64,000 nt of DNA, from positions 314,194-378,193 of the forward strand of contig JADIYD010000001.1 in the NCBI GenBank assembly GCA_016705475.1, in the 5' to 3' direction. This DNA is from Betaproteobacteria bacterium (GTDB lineage Bacteria > Pseudomonadota > Gammaproteobacteria > Burkholderiales > Rhodocyclaceae). The translations under genes were made by a program, and so were the position numbers. The notes below the pieces were generated by a model. The model saw only the letters and a program-made list of their open reading frames with translations, ran no database searches and was not told the origin of the DNA. Below are positions 57,642 to 64,000 of the stretch, piece by piece; within the stretch, counting starts at the first letter, position 1, and each line of letters opens with the position of its first letter.

Positions 57642-58636
57642 TGTGCCTTGAGCTCCTCTTTTGAGCCCTCCCTGGCACGTTCGCGGGCATCCTTTTTGAG
57701 AGAGAGGATGATCGACGTGGCGATGATGGCTGCTACCACCCCAAGCGATACGGCCACCGGAATCTTGAAGAGGTCGATGAGCAGCATCTTCACGCCGATG
57801 AACATGAGCACGATAGCCAGGCCGTACTTGAGCAGCGAGAAGCGGTCGGCCATGTCGGCGAGCAGGAAGTACATGGCGCGCAGGCCGAGGATGGCGAAGA
57901 TGTTCGAGGTGAGCACGATGAACGGGTCAGTGGTGATGGCGAAGATGGCCGGAATCGAGTCGACCGCAAAGATCAGGTCGGTGAATTCGACGAGGATCAG
58001 CACGAGGAAGAGCGGCGTGGCGTAGCGCACTACCTTGCCGGCTTCCTCCTTCATGACGAAAAAGCGTTCGCCCTGGAGGTCATCGGTCACCTTCATGTGC
58101 CGGCGTATCCAGTTGATGACCGGGTTGTTGGCAAGGTCCGGGGTGGCGTCGGCAAACCACCACATCTTGATGCCGGTGACGAGCAGGAAGGCGCCGAATA
58201 CGTAGAGCAGCCAGTGGAACTGGGTGATGAGCCAGACACCGGCGAAGATCATGACGGTGCGCATGACAATGGCGCCAAGGACGCCGAGGATGAGCACGCG
58301 TTTCTGGAGTTCGAGCGGTACCGCGAAGAAGCTGAACAGCATGAGCCAGACGAAGACGTTGTCGATGGCCAGCGATTTTTCGATGAGATAGCCGGTGATG
58401 TATTCCAGCGTTTTCTGATTGGCCAGTTCCCGGCCTGCCGTGCCGTCAAGGTACCACCACAGTGCGCCTGCGAAGAGGAAGGAGACGCTGACCCAGATGC
58501 CTGACCAGGTGGCAGCTTCCTTGAGGGTAACGCGGTGTTGCTTGCTGCCGCCGACGACGAAGAGGTCGATGGCGAGCATGATGAGGACGATGACCAAAAA
58601 CCCGGACCACATCCACCAGGTGCCGATTGTTTCCAT
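57638..58636 (-). CDS. TerC/Alx-family integral membrane protein
   Basis: 332 aa, about nine membrane helices. Family marks: the acidic membrane residues in [15 protein letters not shown] and [20 protein letters not shown], plus [15 protein letters not shown]. The long form matches E. coli Alx, a Mn2+ exporter-like protein, rather than short plasmid TerC. A Mn2+ riboswitch-type leader lies directly upstream, which supports a metal-export role. SD AGGGAGAG precedes ATG 58636. First gene of a four-gene coupled run. Confidence 0.93.
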   Translation of the reverse strand: METIGTWWMWSGFLVIVLIMLAIDLFVVGGSKQHRVTLKEAATWSGIWVSVSFLFAGALWWYLDGTAGRELANQKTLEYITGYLIEKSLAIDNVFVWLMLFSFFAVPLELQKRVLILGVLGAIVMRTVMIFAGVWLITQFHWLLYVFGAFLLVTGIKMWWFADATPDLANNPVINWIRRHMKVTDDLQGERFFVMKEEAGKVVRYATPLFLVLILVEFTDLIFAVDSIPAIFAITTDPFIVLTSNIFAILGLRAMYFLLADMADRFSLLKYGLAIVLMFIGVKMLLIDLFKIPVAVSLGVVAAIIATSIILSLKKDARERAREGSKEELKAQ

Positions 58637-58711
58637 GAGAATTCTCTCCCTGTCAGAAAACCTTCAAACAGCCCTCGCCAAGTGCTCCTTGCGGATAACG
58701 ACACTCTTGAG

Positions 58712-58829
58712 GTGCTGCAAAGGTCTTGCTCGCGGCCCTGTTGCCAGAACCACCCGTGACGCCGGGAACCGATGAATCATTCCGTGCTGACGACGTCGCG
58801 GCGGAGAGCTACTCCCCCTTGTCCTTGTA
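58712..58829 (-). promoter_or_regulatory. yybP-ykoY (Mn2+) riboswitch upstream of terC
   Basis: On the minus strand: AAGGGGGAGTAGC (58820-58808), then ACGTCGTCA, then CCCGGCGTCACGGG, and finally GAGCAAGACCTTTGC (58731-58717). These match, in order, the yybP-ykoY consensus blocks (GGGGAGUAGC, GUCGUCA, CCGGC with its CUCA-like partner, AGCAAGACCUU), with ACAAGG/CCTTTG able to close P1. Leaders of this class sense Mn2+ and switch on exporters such as MntP and Alx. About 75 nt separate it from the terC start; no terminator hairpin with a T-run is visible, so control of translation is the likelier mode. Confidence 0.9.
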
Positions 58830-58861
58830 CCGGACTACAACTATCCGGCGTTGTTCAACGA

Positions 58862-59323
58862 TCAGGCATGAGCCTGCGAAAATTGAGCCTTGGAGCGAAC
58901 GCGCAACGAGGGAATCGCGTTGTCAGCGACTTCGTAGAGGTCGATTTCCCAGTACTTCATGGCTTCGGCAACGAGAACCGCTTCGCCACCGGACAGCCTG
59001 CTGTCGGCATTGACGACGTCGAGCATCATGCGCAAGACCTGTTTTCGCAGCAGCGGGTGCTGAACTTCGGCGAGCAGAAGGTCGATGTTGTCCACATCCA
59101 GTTCCAGCTGTCCGGCCGGTGTGCGATGCGCGCTGGTCAGCATGTCGTTGCAGAGATCATGGATCACTTTGTCAAAACCGGCTTCATCCAGGCCCAGGCG
59201 GCGAATGGTGTCGGTGTGGTCGAGTTGCCTCAGTTCGCTGGCATCGATTGCGCCGTCGGCCATCAGGGTCAGGGCAACAAGGCGGCCCATGGCTTCGGGG
59301 CTGTCGGAAGGGTAGTGGCGCAT
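58862..59323 (-). CDS. TerB-like protein (copy 1)
   Basis: 153 aa, helical. The tellurite-resistance TerB-like pattern is clear: EAMGRLVALTLMADGAIDASELRQLD near the N-terminus (LMADGAID plus following Glu) and a second half with VLRMMLDVVNADSRLSGGEA. Such proteins are cytoplasmic, bind metal and partner with membrane proteins like TerC. About 40% similar along its length to the copy at 59733-60230. The stop is 33 nt before the riboswitch, so read-through into terC is possible. Confidence 0.82.
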   Translation of the reverse strand: MRHYPSDSPEAMGRLVALTLMADGAIDASELRQLDHTDTIRRLGLDEAGFDKVIHDLCNDMLTSAHRTPAGQLELDVDNIDLLLAEVQHPLLRKQVLRMMLDVVNADSRLSGGEAVLVAEAMKYWEIDLYEVADNAIPSLRVRSKAQFSQAHA

Positions 59324-59403
59324 CTTGAATCTCCTTGATAGTCAGGTTGGTGTTTCGGGTTGGCCCCTTTGCTGCGGGGACGGGATCACTATGAGGGTGG
59401 ATT

Positions 59404-59431
59404 CATATTTGATCCAATTAAACAAACGATG
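59404..59431 (-). promoter_or_regulatory. Conserved upstream block of TerB-like copy 1
   Basis: On the + strand CATAT-TTG-ATCCAATTAAACAAAC-GA-TG. The same block occurs at 60297-60324. Probably a promoter/operator, perhaps for the LysR regulator at 60350. Confidence 0.5.
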
Positions 59432-59473
59432 GTGACTCATTAGTTAAAAATTATGGTTTGTCCTGGGCGAAAT

Positions 59474-59749
59474 TCATAGTGCCGCAATGGCCAGATAGGC
59501 CCGCAACTGCAGTTCGTTCGCGCCCTGTTCATCGGTCGGCCTGGCTTTCTGCAGAACCCTCCGGGCACTTTCGGCGGATGCCGCCATAGCAGCATCGCTG
59601 AAACTGACGCGGAAGGATTCCTGAATCTCGGGCAGATCGACCCGTTGGTCGCGGGCTGGCCGCTCCTGGCGCATCGCGAACTCACGAAGAACGCCAGTGC
59701 GCAGCGGTGCTGCCGTGGACTGGGAGGGCAGTCTATCCAGTAGCAACAC
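59474..59749 (-). CDS. Small hypothetical protein after TerB-like copy 2
   Basis: 91 aa from GTG 59749, which has a strong SD (GGAGG, 9 nt upstream) inside the 3' end of the TerB-like gene; the two overlap by 17 nt. Polar, mostly helical (EIQESFRVSFSDAAMAASAE, then ANELQLRAYLAIAAL). No signal peptide or membrane helix. Family not recognised. The SD and overlap make it likely that it is translated with the TerB-like protein. Confidence 0.58.
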   Translation of the reverse strand: MLLLDRLPSQSTAAPLRTGVLREFAMRQERPARDQRVDLPEIQESFRVSFSDAAMAASAESARRVLQKARPTDEQGANELQLRAYLAIAAL

Positions 59750-60230
59750 GGTGCGTTCCTCCGAAGTTTATTGCCGAGCTGCGATTGCTCGGCATCTCTG
59801 ATGGCTCGCAATGGCGCGGGACGGACGATTCGCCCGTCCCGCACAAATCCATGCCCCAGCGCTCAAGCGCCAGCGCAATCAATGAGGCTTCTCCAGCGCT
59901 CAGGCGTTGGTCGGCATGGACGATGTCGAGCATGATGCGCAGGATTTTTCGCTGCAGCCCGGCGTCGCTGATTTCGTCCAGAATCGCACTGGTACGGCGT
60001 TCGTCCAGTTCGAGCAGGCCGGACGCATTGCGGTTGGCACTGGCCAGCATGTCCGTGCAGTATTCGTAGTAAATTGCGTCGAACTGGTCGTCATCCAAGC
60101 CGAGTCGAGCGACCACGTTCTGCCGCTCGAGCAACAGGATTTCATTGCGATCAACGGCCCCGTCGGCCATCAATGCCAGTGCCACGATGCGGGCGCCAGC
60201 TTCAGGACTGTTGTTGGTGTATCTGCGCAC
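59733..60230 (-). CDS. TerB-like protein (copy 2)
   Basis: 165 aa, paralogue of the protein at 58862-59323: EAGARIVALALMADGAVDRNE aligns with EAMGRLVALTLMADGAIDASE, and ILRIMLDIVHADQRLSAGEA with VLRMMLDVVNADSRLSGGEA. The last 40 residues differ, being Ser/Pro/Arg-rich, and may be a degraded or replaced C-terminus. Divergent from the LysR gene (119 nt apart) and followed by a coupled small gene. The upstream region also resembles that of copy 1, so the gene and its promoter were duplicated together. Confidence 0.8.
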   Translation of the reverse strand: MRRYTNNSPEAGARIVALALMADGAVDRNEILLLERQNVVARLGLDDDQFDAIYYEYCTDMLASANRNASGLLELDERRTSAILDEISDAGLQRKILRIMLDIVHADQRLSAGEASLIALALERWGMDLCGTGESSVPRHCEPSEMPSNRSSAINFGGTHRVATG

Positions 60231-60296
60231 TTCAGGTCTCCTTGAAAAATCGGGTTGATGTCTTGGCTACTTCCAACTCCACTATCGATGGAGAAA

Positions 60297-60324
60297 CATA
60301 TAAAATCCAATTAAACAAACTGTG
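60297..60324. promoter_or_regulatory. Conserved block in the TerB2-lysR divergent region
   Basis: CATAT-AAA-ATCCAATTAAACAAAC-TG-TG, identical over the 16-nt core to 59412-59427. Candidate LysR operator or a promoter duplicated with the TerB-like gene. Confidence 0.5.
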
Positions 60325-60349
60325 TCATTTGATTGGCTGGGACTTATGT

Positions 60350-61252
60350 ATGCCGCGTCGCCGAATTACCTTTCGTCAGCTGGAAACCTTTGCCACCGTC
60401 AGTCGCCTGAACAGCTTCACCAAGGCCGCTGACGCCCTGCATCTGACGCAACCCGCCGTCTCGATACAGATCAAGCAGATCGTCGACACCATCGGGCTGC
60501 CCCTTTTTGAGCAGAACGGGCGCGATATTGCCCTGTCGCCGGCCGGTGAGGAACTGCTGCAGACCGTGCGCAGCCTTGACGACATCTGGAATCGTTTCGA
60601 GTCGGCGATCGATGAGCTGAAAGGCTTGAAACGCGGCAAATTGCGCGTCGCACTGGTGACCACGGCCAAGTATTTTCTGCCGCGCATGCTGGGCAGTTTC
60701 TGCAAACGCTATCCCGATATCGACCTCGAACTGGAAATCGCCAATCGCGAGAACATCGTCCAGCGCCTGCGCAACAATCAGGACGATCTCTACGTGATGT
60801 CCTACCCGCCCGATGATCTCGATATCGTCCGGATGCCCTTTCTCGATAACGACTATGTGGTCGTCGCGCCCGCGGCGCACTGGGCTGTCGGCAAGCAGCT
60901 GTCCCTGCAGGATCTGGCCGCCGAGTCCTTCCTGTTTCGCGAACAGGGCTCCGGGTCTCGCCATGCGATCGATCGGCACATGAACGAGACGGGCACGCAG
61001 CTCAAGGTGCGTCTGTCACTGGCCAGCAACGAGGCGATTCGCGATCTCGTCGCCAGCGGCATGGGGCTGGCGGTGCTCTCCCGGCATGCGCTGGGCAACG
61101 ACCTTGCCCGCGACGGACTGGCCACGTTGAACGTCGATGGTTTTCCGCTAAAGCAGGCGTGGAACGTGGTCTATCTGCGGACCAAGATACTCTCGCTACC
61201 GGCCCGGGCGTTCCTCGATGAGTTGCTCAGTGAAGGGCTTGGTCAGGCTTGA
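60350..61252 (+). CDS. LysR-family transcriptional regulator (CbbR-like)
   Basis: 300 aa from ATG 60350 (MPRRRITFRQLETFATVSRL). N-terminal winged helix: SFTKAADALHLTQPAVSIQIKQ. C-terminal inducer domain with GKLRVALVTTAKYFLPRML and ASNEAIRDLVASGMGLAVLSR. Closest in style to CbbR/CysB-like LysR proteins, but no cbb genes are near, so the likely target is the divergent TerB-like operon. A longer open frame upstream overlaps the TerB-like gene and is not coding. Confidence 0.9.
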   Translation: MPRRRITFRQLETFATVSRLNSFTKAADALHLTQPAVSIQIKQIVDTIGLPLFEQNGRDIALSPAGEELLQTVRSLDDIWNRFESAIDELKGLKRGKLRVALVTTAKYFLPRMLGSFCKRYPDIDLELEIANRENIVQRLRNNQDDLYVMSYPPDDLDIVRMPFLDNDYVVVAPAAHWAVGKQLSLQDLAAESFLFREQGSGSRHAIDRHMNETGTQLKVRLSLASNEAIRDLVASGMGLAVLSRHALGNDLARDGLATLNVDGFPLKQAWNVVYLRTKILSLPARAFLDELLSEGLGQA

Positions 61253-61269
61253 AGCGCCAGTCTCCTCAA

Positions 61270-61362
61270 CGCTGTCCGGAGCCTGGCGCCTTGGCACTGC
61301 TGGGCCTCGGGCTGGCCATCGGACGTCGCCGCAAGCGCCGGGCAGACGACGGTTCTATCTGA
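61270..61362 (+). pseudogene. Remnant PEP-CTERM sorting tail
   Basis: In the frame of 61276: PEPGALALLGLGLAIGRRRK, then RRADDGSI and TGA at 61360-61362. This is a complete PEP motif, hydrophobic helix and basic end, without any export signal or mature protein before it; the frame upstream runs into the lysR 3' end. It is most likely the leftover of a PEP-CTERM gene truncated by a deletion that joined it to lysR. Confidence 0.7.
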
Positions 61363-61521
61363 AAAATGGGGCTTCGGCTCCCGTTGCGTTTTTTGCATGT
61401 CATCGGCTAGGAAGCGAGCACAGTCGAATCGCAAGAAAAGCTGATTGTCCGCAGACATTTTCTGCCGGGTAGATCTAGCCGGAAAATGTCTCTTGCTGGG
61501 CGAGAACAAACATTTTTCACC
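61363..61521. other. Gene-free spacer with an AT-rich hairpin
   Basis: AGACATTTT (61453-61461) and AAAATGTCT (61483-61491) plus CCGG/CCGG form an imperfect stem-loop around GTAGATCTAG. No ORF is supported here. Confidence 0.45.
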
Positions 61522-61547
61522 CGCAAAAAAGCCGCCCGCAGGCGGCT
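61522..61547 (-). terminator. Terminator after fba
   Basis: Minus strand GCCGCC, loop TGCG, GGCGGC (61531-61546), then TTTTTT. Confidence 0.75.
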
Positions 61548-61548
61548 T

Positions 61549-61572
61549 CTACGGTCAACCGGATAACTCGGC
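61549..61572 (+). repeat. Truncated dispersed repeat copy
   Basis: CTACGGTCAACCGG, then ATAACTCGGCTT; only the first half matches the consensus. It abuts the fba stop. Confidence 0.55.
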
Positions 61573-62597
61573 TTATTTCACGATCTGGTTCAGTTCGCCC
61601 TTGGCGTATCGATCGGCCATTTTCTCCAGCGACATCGGCTTGATCTGGCTGGCGCGGCCGGCGCAGCCGAAGGCTTCGAAGCGGGCGAGGCAGATTTTCT
61701 TGGCGGCTTCGCGGGCTGGCTTGAGGTAGTCGCGCGGGTCGAACTTGCCCGGGTTTTCGGCCATGTAGCGACGAATGGCGCCGGTCATGGCGAGGCGGAT
61801 GTCGGTGTCGATGTTGATCTTGCGAACGCCGTGGGCGATGCCCTTGACGATTTCCTCGACCGGCACGCCGTAGGTTTCTTTCATATCGCCGCCGAATTCG
61901 CGGATTTCAGCGAGCAGTTCCTGCGGCACGCTGGAGGAGCCGTGCATCACCGGTCGATGGCGAGGATGTCGCCGGTGGGCTTCTTGGTGAATTTCCAGGC
62001 GCCGTGGCTGGTGCCGATGGCGATGGCCAGCGCGTCGCAGTTGGTTTGCTTGACGAAATCGGCGGCCTGATCCGGGTCGGTCAGTAGTTGCTCGCGGGTC
62101 ATGGTGCCTTCGGCGCCGTGGCCATCTTCCTTGTCGCCCATCATGGTTTCAAGGCTGCCCAGCACGCCGAGTTCGGCTTCGACGGAAACACCGATGGAGT
62201 GGGCGAACTTGACGACTTCCTTGGATACGGCGACGTTGTAGTCGTAGGAGGCGGTGGTCTTGCCGTCGGCTTCGAGCGAGCCGTCCATCATGACGGAAGT
62301 GAAGCCGGAGCGGATGGCGCCCATGCAGACGGCCGGGCTTTGGCCGTGGTCCTGGTGCATGACGATGGGCAGGTTGGGGTAGGCTTCAAGGGCGGCGAGG
62401 ATCTGGTGGCGCAGGAAGGGTTCGCCGGCGTATTTGCGGGCGCCGGCCGAGGCTTGCATGATGACCGGGGCGTCGACCTGGCTGGCGGCTTCGCAGATGG
62501 CCCAGACCTGCTCCATGTTGTTGACGTTGAAGGCGGGCAGACCGTAGCCATTTTCGGCGGCGTGGTCGAGCAGTTGGCGCATGGAGACGAGCGGCAT
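61573..62597 (-). pseudogene. fba: Class II fructose-bisphosphate aldolase with a ~40-nt deletion
   Basis: Glycolytic/gluconeogenic enzyme. The first frame (62597-61947) starts [19 protein letters not shown] and has the zinc-site [11 protein letters not shown] and [11 protein letters not shown], ending [15 protein letters not shown]. The second frame (61950-61573) resumes [20 protein letters not shown] and runs to the normal C-terminus. Homologues have about 13 residues between IDR and the MHGSS motif; a 40-nt deletion near 61948 explains both the gap and the frameshift. Restored length would be 354 aa, as usual. Essential in most bacteria, so assembly error is plausible. Confidence 0.88.
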
Positions 62598-62639
62598 GGG
62601 AACTCCTGTTTGGTAACGTGTTTAGCTAATTGGTCTATT

Positions 62640-63975
62640 TTAGATGATTTGATGGTCGCCGACGCGGACGATCTTCAGTGTGTTGGTGCCGCCGGCGCAG
62701 CCGATCGGTTCGCCGATGGTCAGGGCGATCAGGTCGCCTTTTTCGACGACACCACGGTCGATCAACGGTTGCTCGGCTTCGGCCAGCAGCAGGTCGCGGT
62801 CGGAGTGTTGCTGCTTCATCAGGAAGGGTAAACGTCGCGGTAAAGCGCCACATGCGACCGATCGATTCGGCATCGGGGGTGAGCGACAGATCGGCACGCC
62901 GCAATTCAGGCGGCTCATCCAGAGGGCAGTCGAGCCGGATTGCGTGAGCGCGGCGATGGCCTTGACCTTGAGGTGGTGCGCTGTCCAGATGGCGGCCATG
63001 GCAATCGACTGGTCGATCCGGGTGAAGATGCGGTCGAGGAATTCGCGGTCAAGCGTGACTTCGGCCGAACGTTCGGCTTCGATGCAGATTCGCGACATCG
63101 ACTCAACGGTTTCCACGGGATATTTGCCGCTCGCCGTCTCGGCTGACAGCATCACTGCATCGGTGCCATCGAGGACGGCGTTGGCAACGTCGGAGACTTC
63201 GGCGCGGGTCGGCACCGGCGAATAGATCATCGACTCCATCATTTGGGTGGCGGTGATGGTCAGCTTGTTCTTGTCGCGCGCCATGCGAATCATTTTTTTC
63301 TGCAGGGCGGGAACAATCGCATCGCCGACTTCAACAGCAAGATCGCCACGGGCGACCATGATCAACAACTGGCGCGCCATGTACATGTCGGCAGCACTTT
63401 TCGGAAAGAAGACCGCAGCAGAAATCGACGCCGATCTGCGCCGCCGTCTTGATATCGTCCATGTCCCTGGCGGTCAGCGCCGGTGCGGTCAAGCCGCCAC
63501 CTGACGATTGATGCCCTTGTTGTTCAGAGATCACCGCCGACCAGGACGCGCGTGGATTTCACGTGGCCACGCACGCCGAGCACTTCCAGCTTCAGGCGAC
63601 CATCATCGACAGCAGGATGTCGCCATTGACCACATCGCGGGCAGATCTGCAATCAAGACCAACGCGTTCCTGATTGCCGAGCGGGCACTGGGCATCGAGG
63701 ATGAAGTTTTCACCAGGAATCAGGTGATCTTGCCCGCCATCAAATTTGCCGACGCGGATTGTAGGCCCTTGCAGATCGCCCGGAATGCCGACTGTCCGGC
63801 CAAATTTTGCAGCAGCGGCACGAATGCCGGTGGCGCGGGCAATGTGGTCTTCAACCGTGCCATGCGAAAAGTTCATCCACACGACGTCGATGCCGGCTTG
63901 AACGAGGTTTTCCAGAACGTCTGTGGTGGAAGAGGCGGGGCCCAGCGTGGCAACGATCTTGGTGTGGCGTGACAT
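62640..63975 (-). pseudogene. pyk: Pyruvate kinase, multiple lesions
   Basis: Starts at ATG 63975: MSRHTKIVATLGPASSTTDV. Lesions in order: V-V-W-M-N-F-S-H-G where the family has Arg for Trp; PGDLQGPTIRVGKF where the family has ADLQGPKIR (catalytic Lys region); a base loss near 63608 that breaks GDILL-DDGRL; further indels around 63485-63515; one extra base near 63424 in [14 protein letters not shown]; an in-frame loss of about 30 residues between MYMARQLL (63386) and [14 protein letters not shown]; and an out-and-back shift at about 62825-62920. The C-terminal end ([15 protein letters not shown]) is normal. Either a decayed gene or a poor-quality assembly edge. fba follows by 42 nt, the usual order. 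Confidence 0.85.
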
Positions 63976-64000
63976 GTCTTCTCTATCCCTGATTGTTTTT

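Noticed and set aside
60350..61252. LysR protein as the CbbR regulator of RuBisCO
   Set aside because: No cbb/rbc genes in the window; the divergent TerB-like genes are the more likely targets.

Overview
The window is about 64 kb of a GC-rich betaproteobacterial chromosome, most like the Rhodocyclales (Dechloromonas/Azonexus relatives). This rests on gene content and order (dusB-fis-purH, lptD-surA-pdxA-rsmA next to amgK-murU, argH beside algZR and hem genes, a PEP-CTERM protein), on codon use, and on a short repeat scattered through the window. No tRNA, rRNA, CRISPR array or prophage was seen.

Layout. 1-1.9 kb: 3' part of an ammonium transporter, a small basic protein and an OmpA-type lipoprotein. 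2.1-6.0 kb: sulfate ABC operon sbp-cysT-cysW-cysA, with cysA frameshifted. 6.0-9.7 kb: hemA, prfA, prmC, grxD. 9.7-19 kb: OsmC protein, argH, the AlgZ/AlgR-type LytS/LytTR pair, a glutaredoxin-like gene with an in-frame amber codon, a lone receiver protein, pepN, a His/Asp/Arg-rich secreted protein, a TPMT-type methyltransferase and a thioredoxin-like protein. 19-25.3 kb: hemC-hemD-hemX-hemY, hemF, purD. 25.4-33.4 kb: purH-fis-dusB, menA, ubiH, pepP, murU, amgK. 33.5-39.1 kb: lptD-surA-pdxA-rsmA, each pair overlapping by 4 nt. 39.2-45 kb: DUF2892 protein, Crp/Fnr regulator, xth, a frameshifted DUF4124-glutaredoxin gene, prlC, a DUF2189 membrane protein and an orphan TIR-like gene. 45-52.4 kb: purC, a pair of inverted ~190-bp repeats, a DUF3422 protein, a J-domain protein with three uncharacterised genes, a lipoprotein and a TRIC-family protein. 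52.8-55.1 kb: PEP-CTERM protein and an IS1182-type element. 55.3-61.3 kb: a dense accessory locus. 61.5-64 kb: fba and pyk, both broken.

The most interesting locus is 55.8-61.3 kb. A yybP-ykoY (Mn2+) riboswitch, recognisable on the minus strand at about 58712-58829, precedes four overlapping genes: a TerC/Alx-type membrane protein, a NaChBac-type voltage-gated sodium channel (filter TLESWAM), a PAP2 phosphatase and diacylglycerol kinase. Upstream are two tandem TerB-like paralogues, a small extra ORF and a divergent LysR regulator; both TerB-like genes share an almost identical upstream block (CATAT-N3-ATCCAATTAAACAAAC). This predicts a metal- and LysR-controlled membrane/ion-homeostasis unit, and I know of no description of that combination.

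Several otherwise conserved genes carry indels or nonsense codons: cysA, the 13.5-kb glutaredoxin-like gene, the DUF4124-glutaredoxin gene, the transposase, fba and, above all, pyk. The lesions are densest at the right edge, so draft-assembly error is at least as likely as true pseudogenisation for the essential ones.
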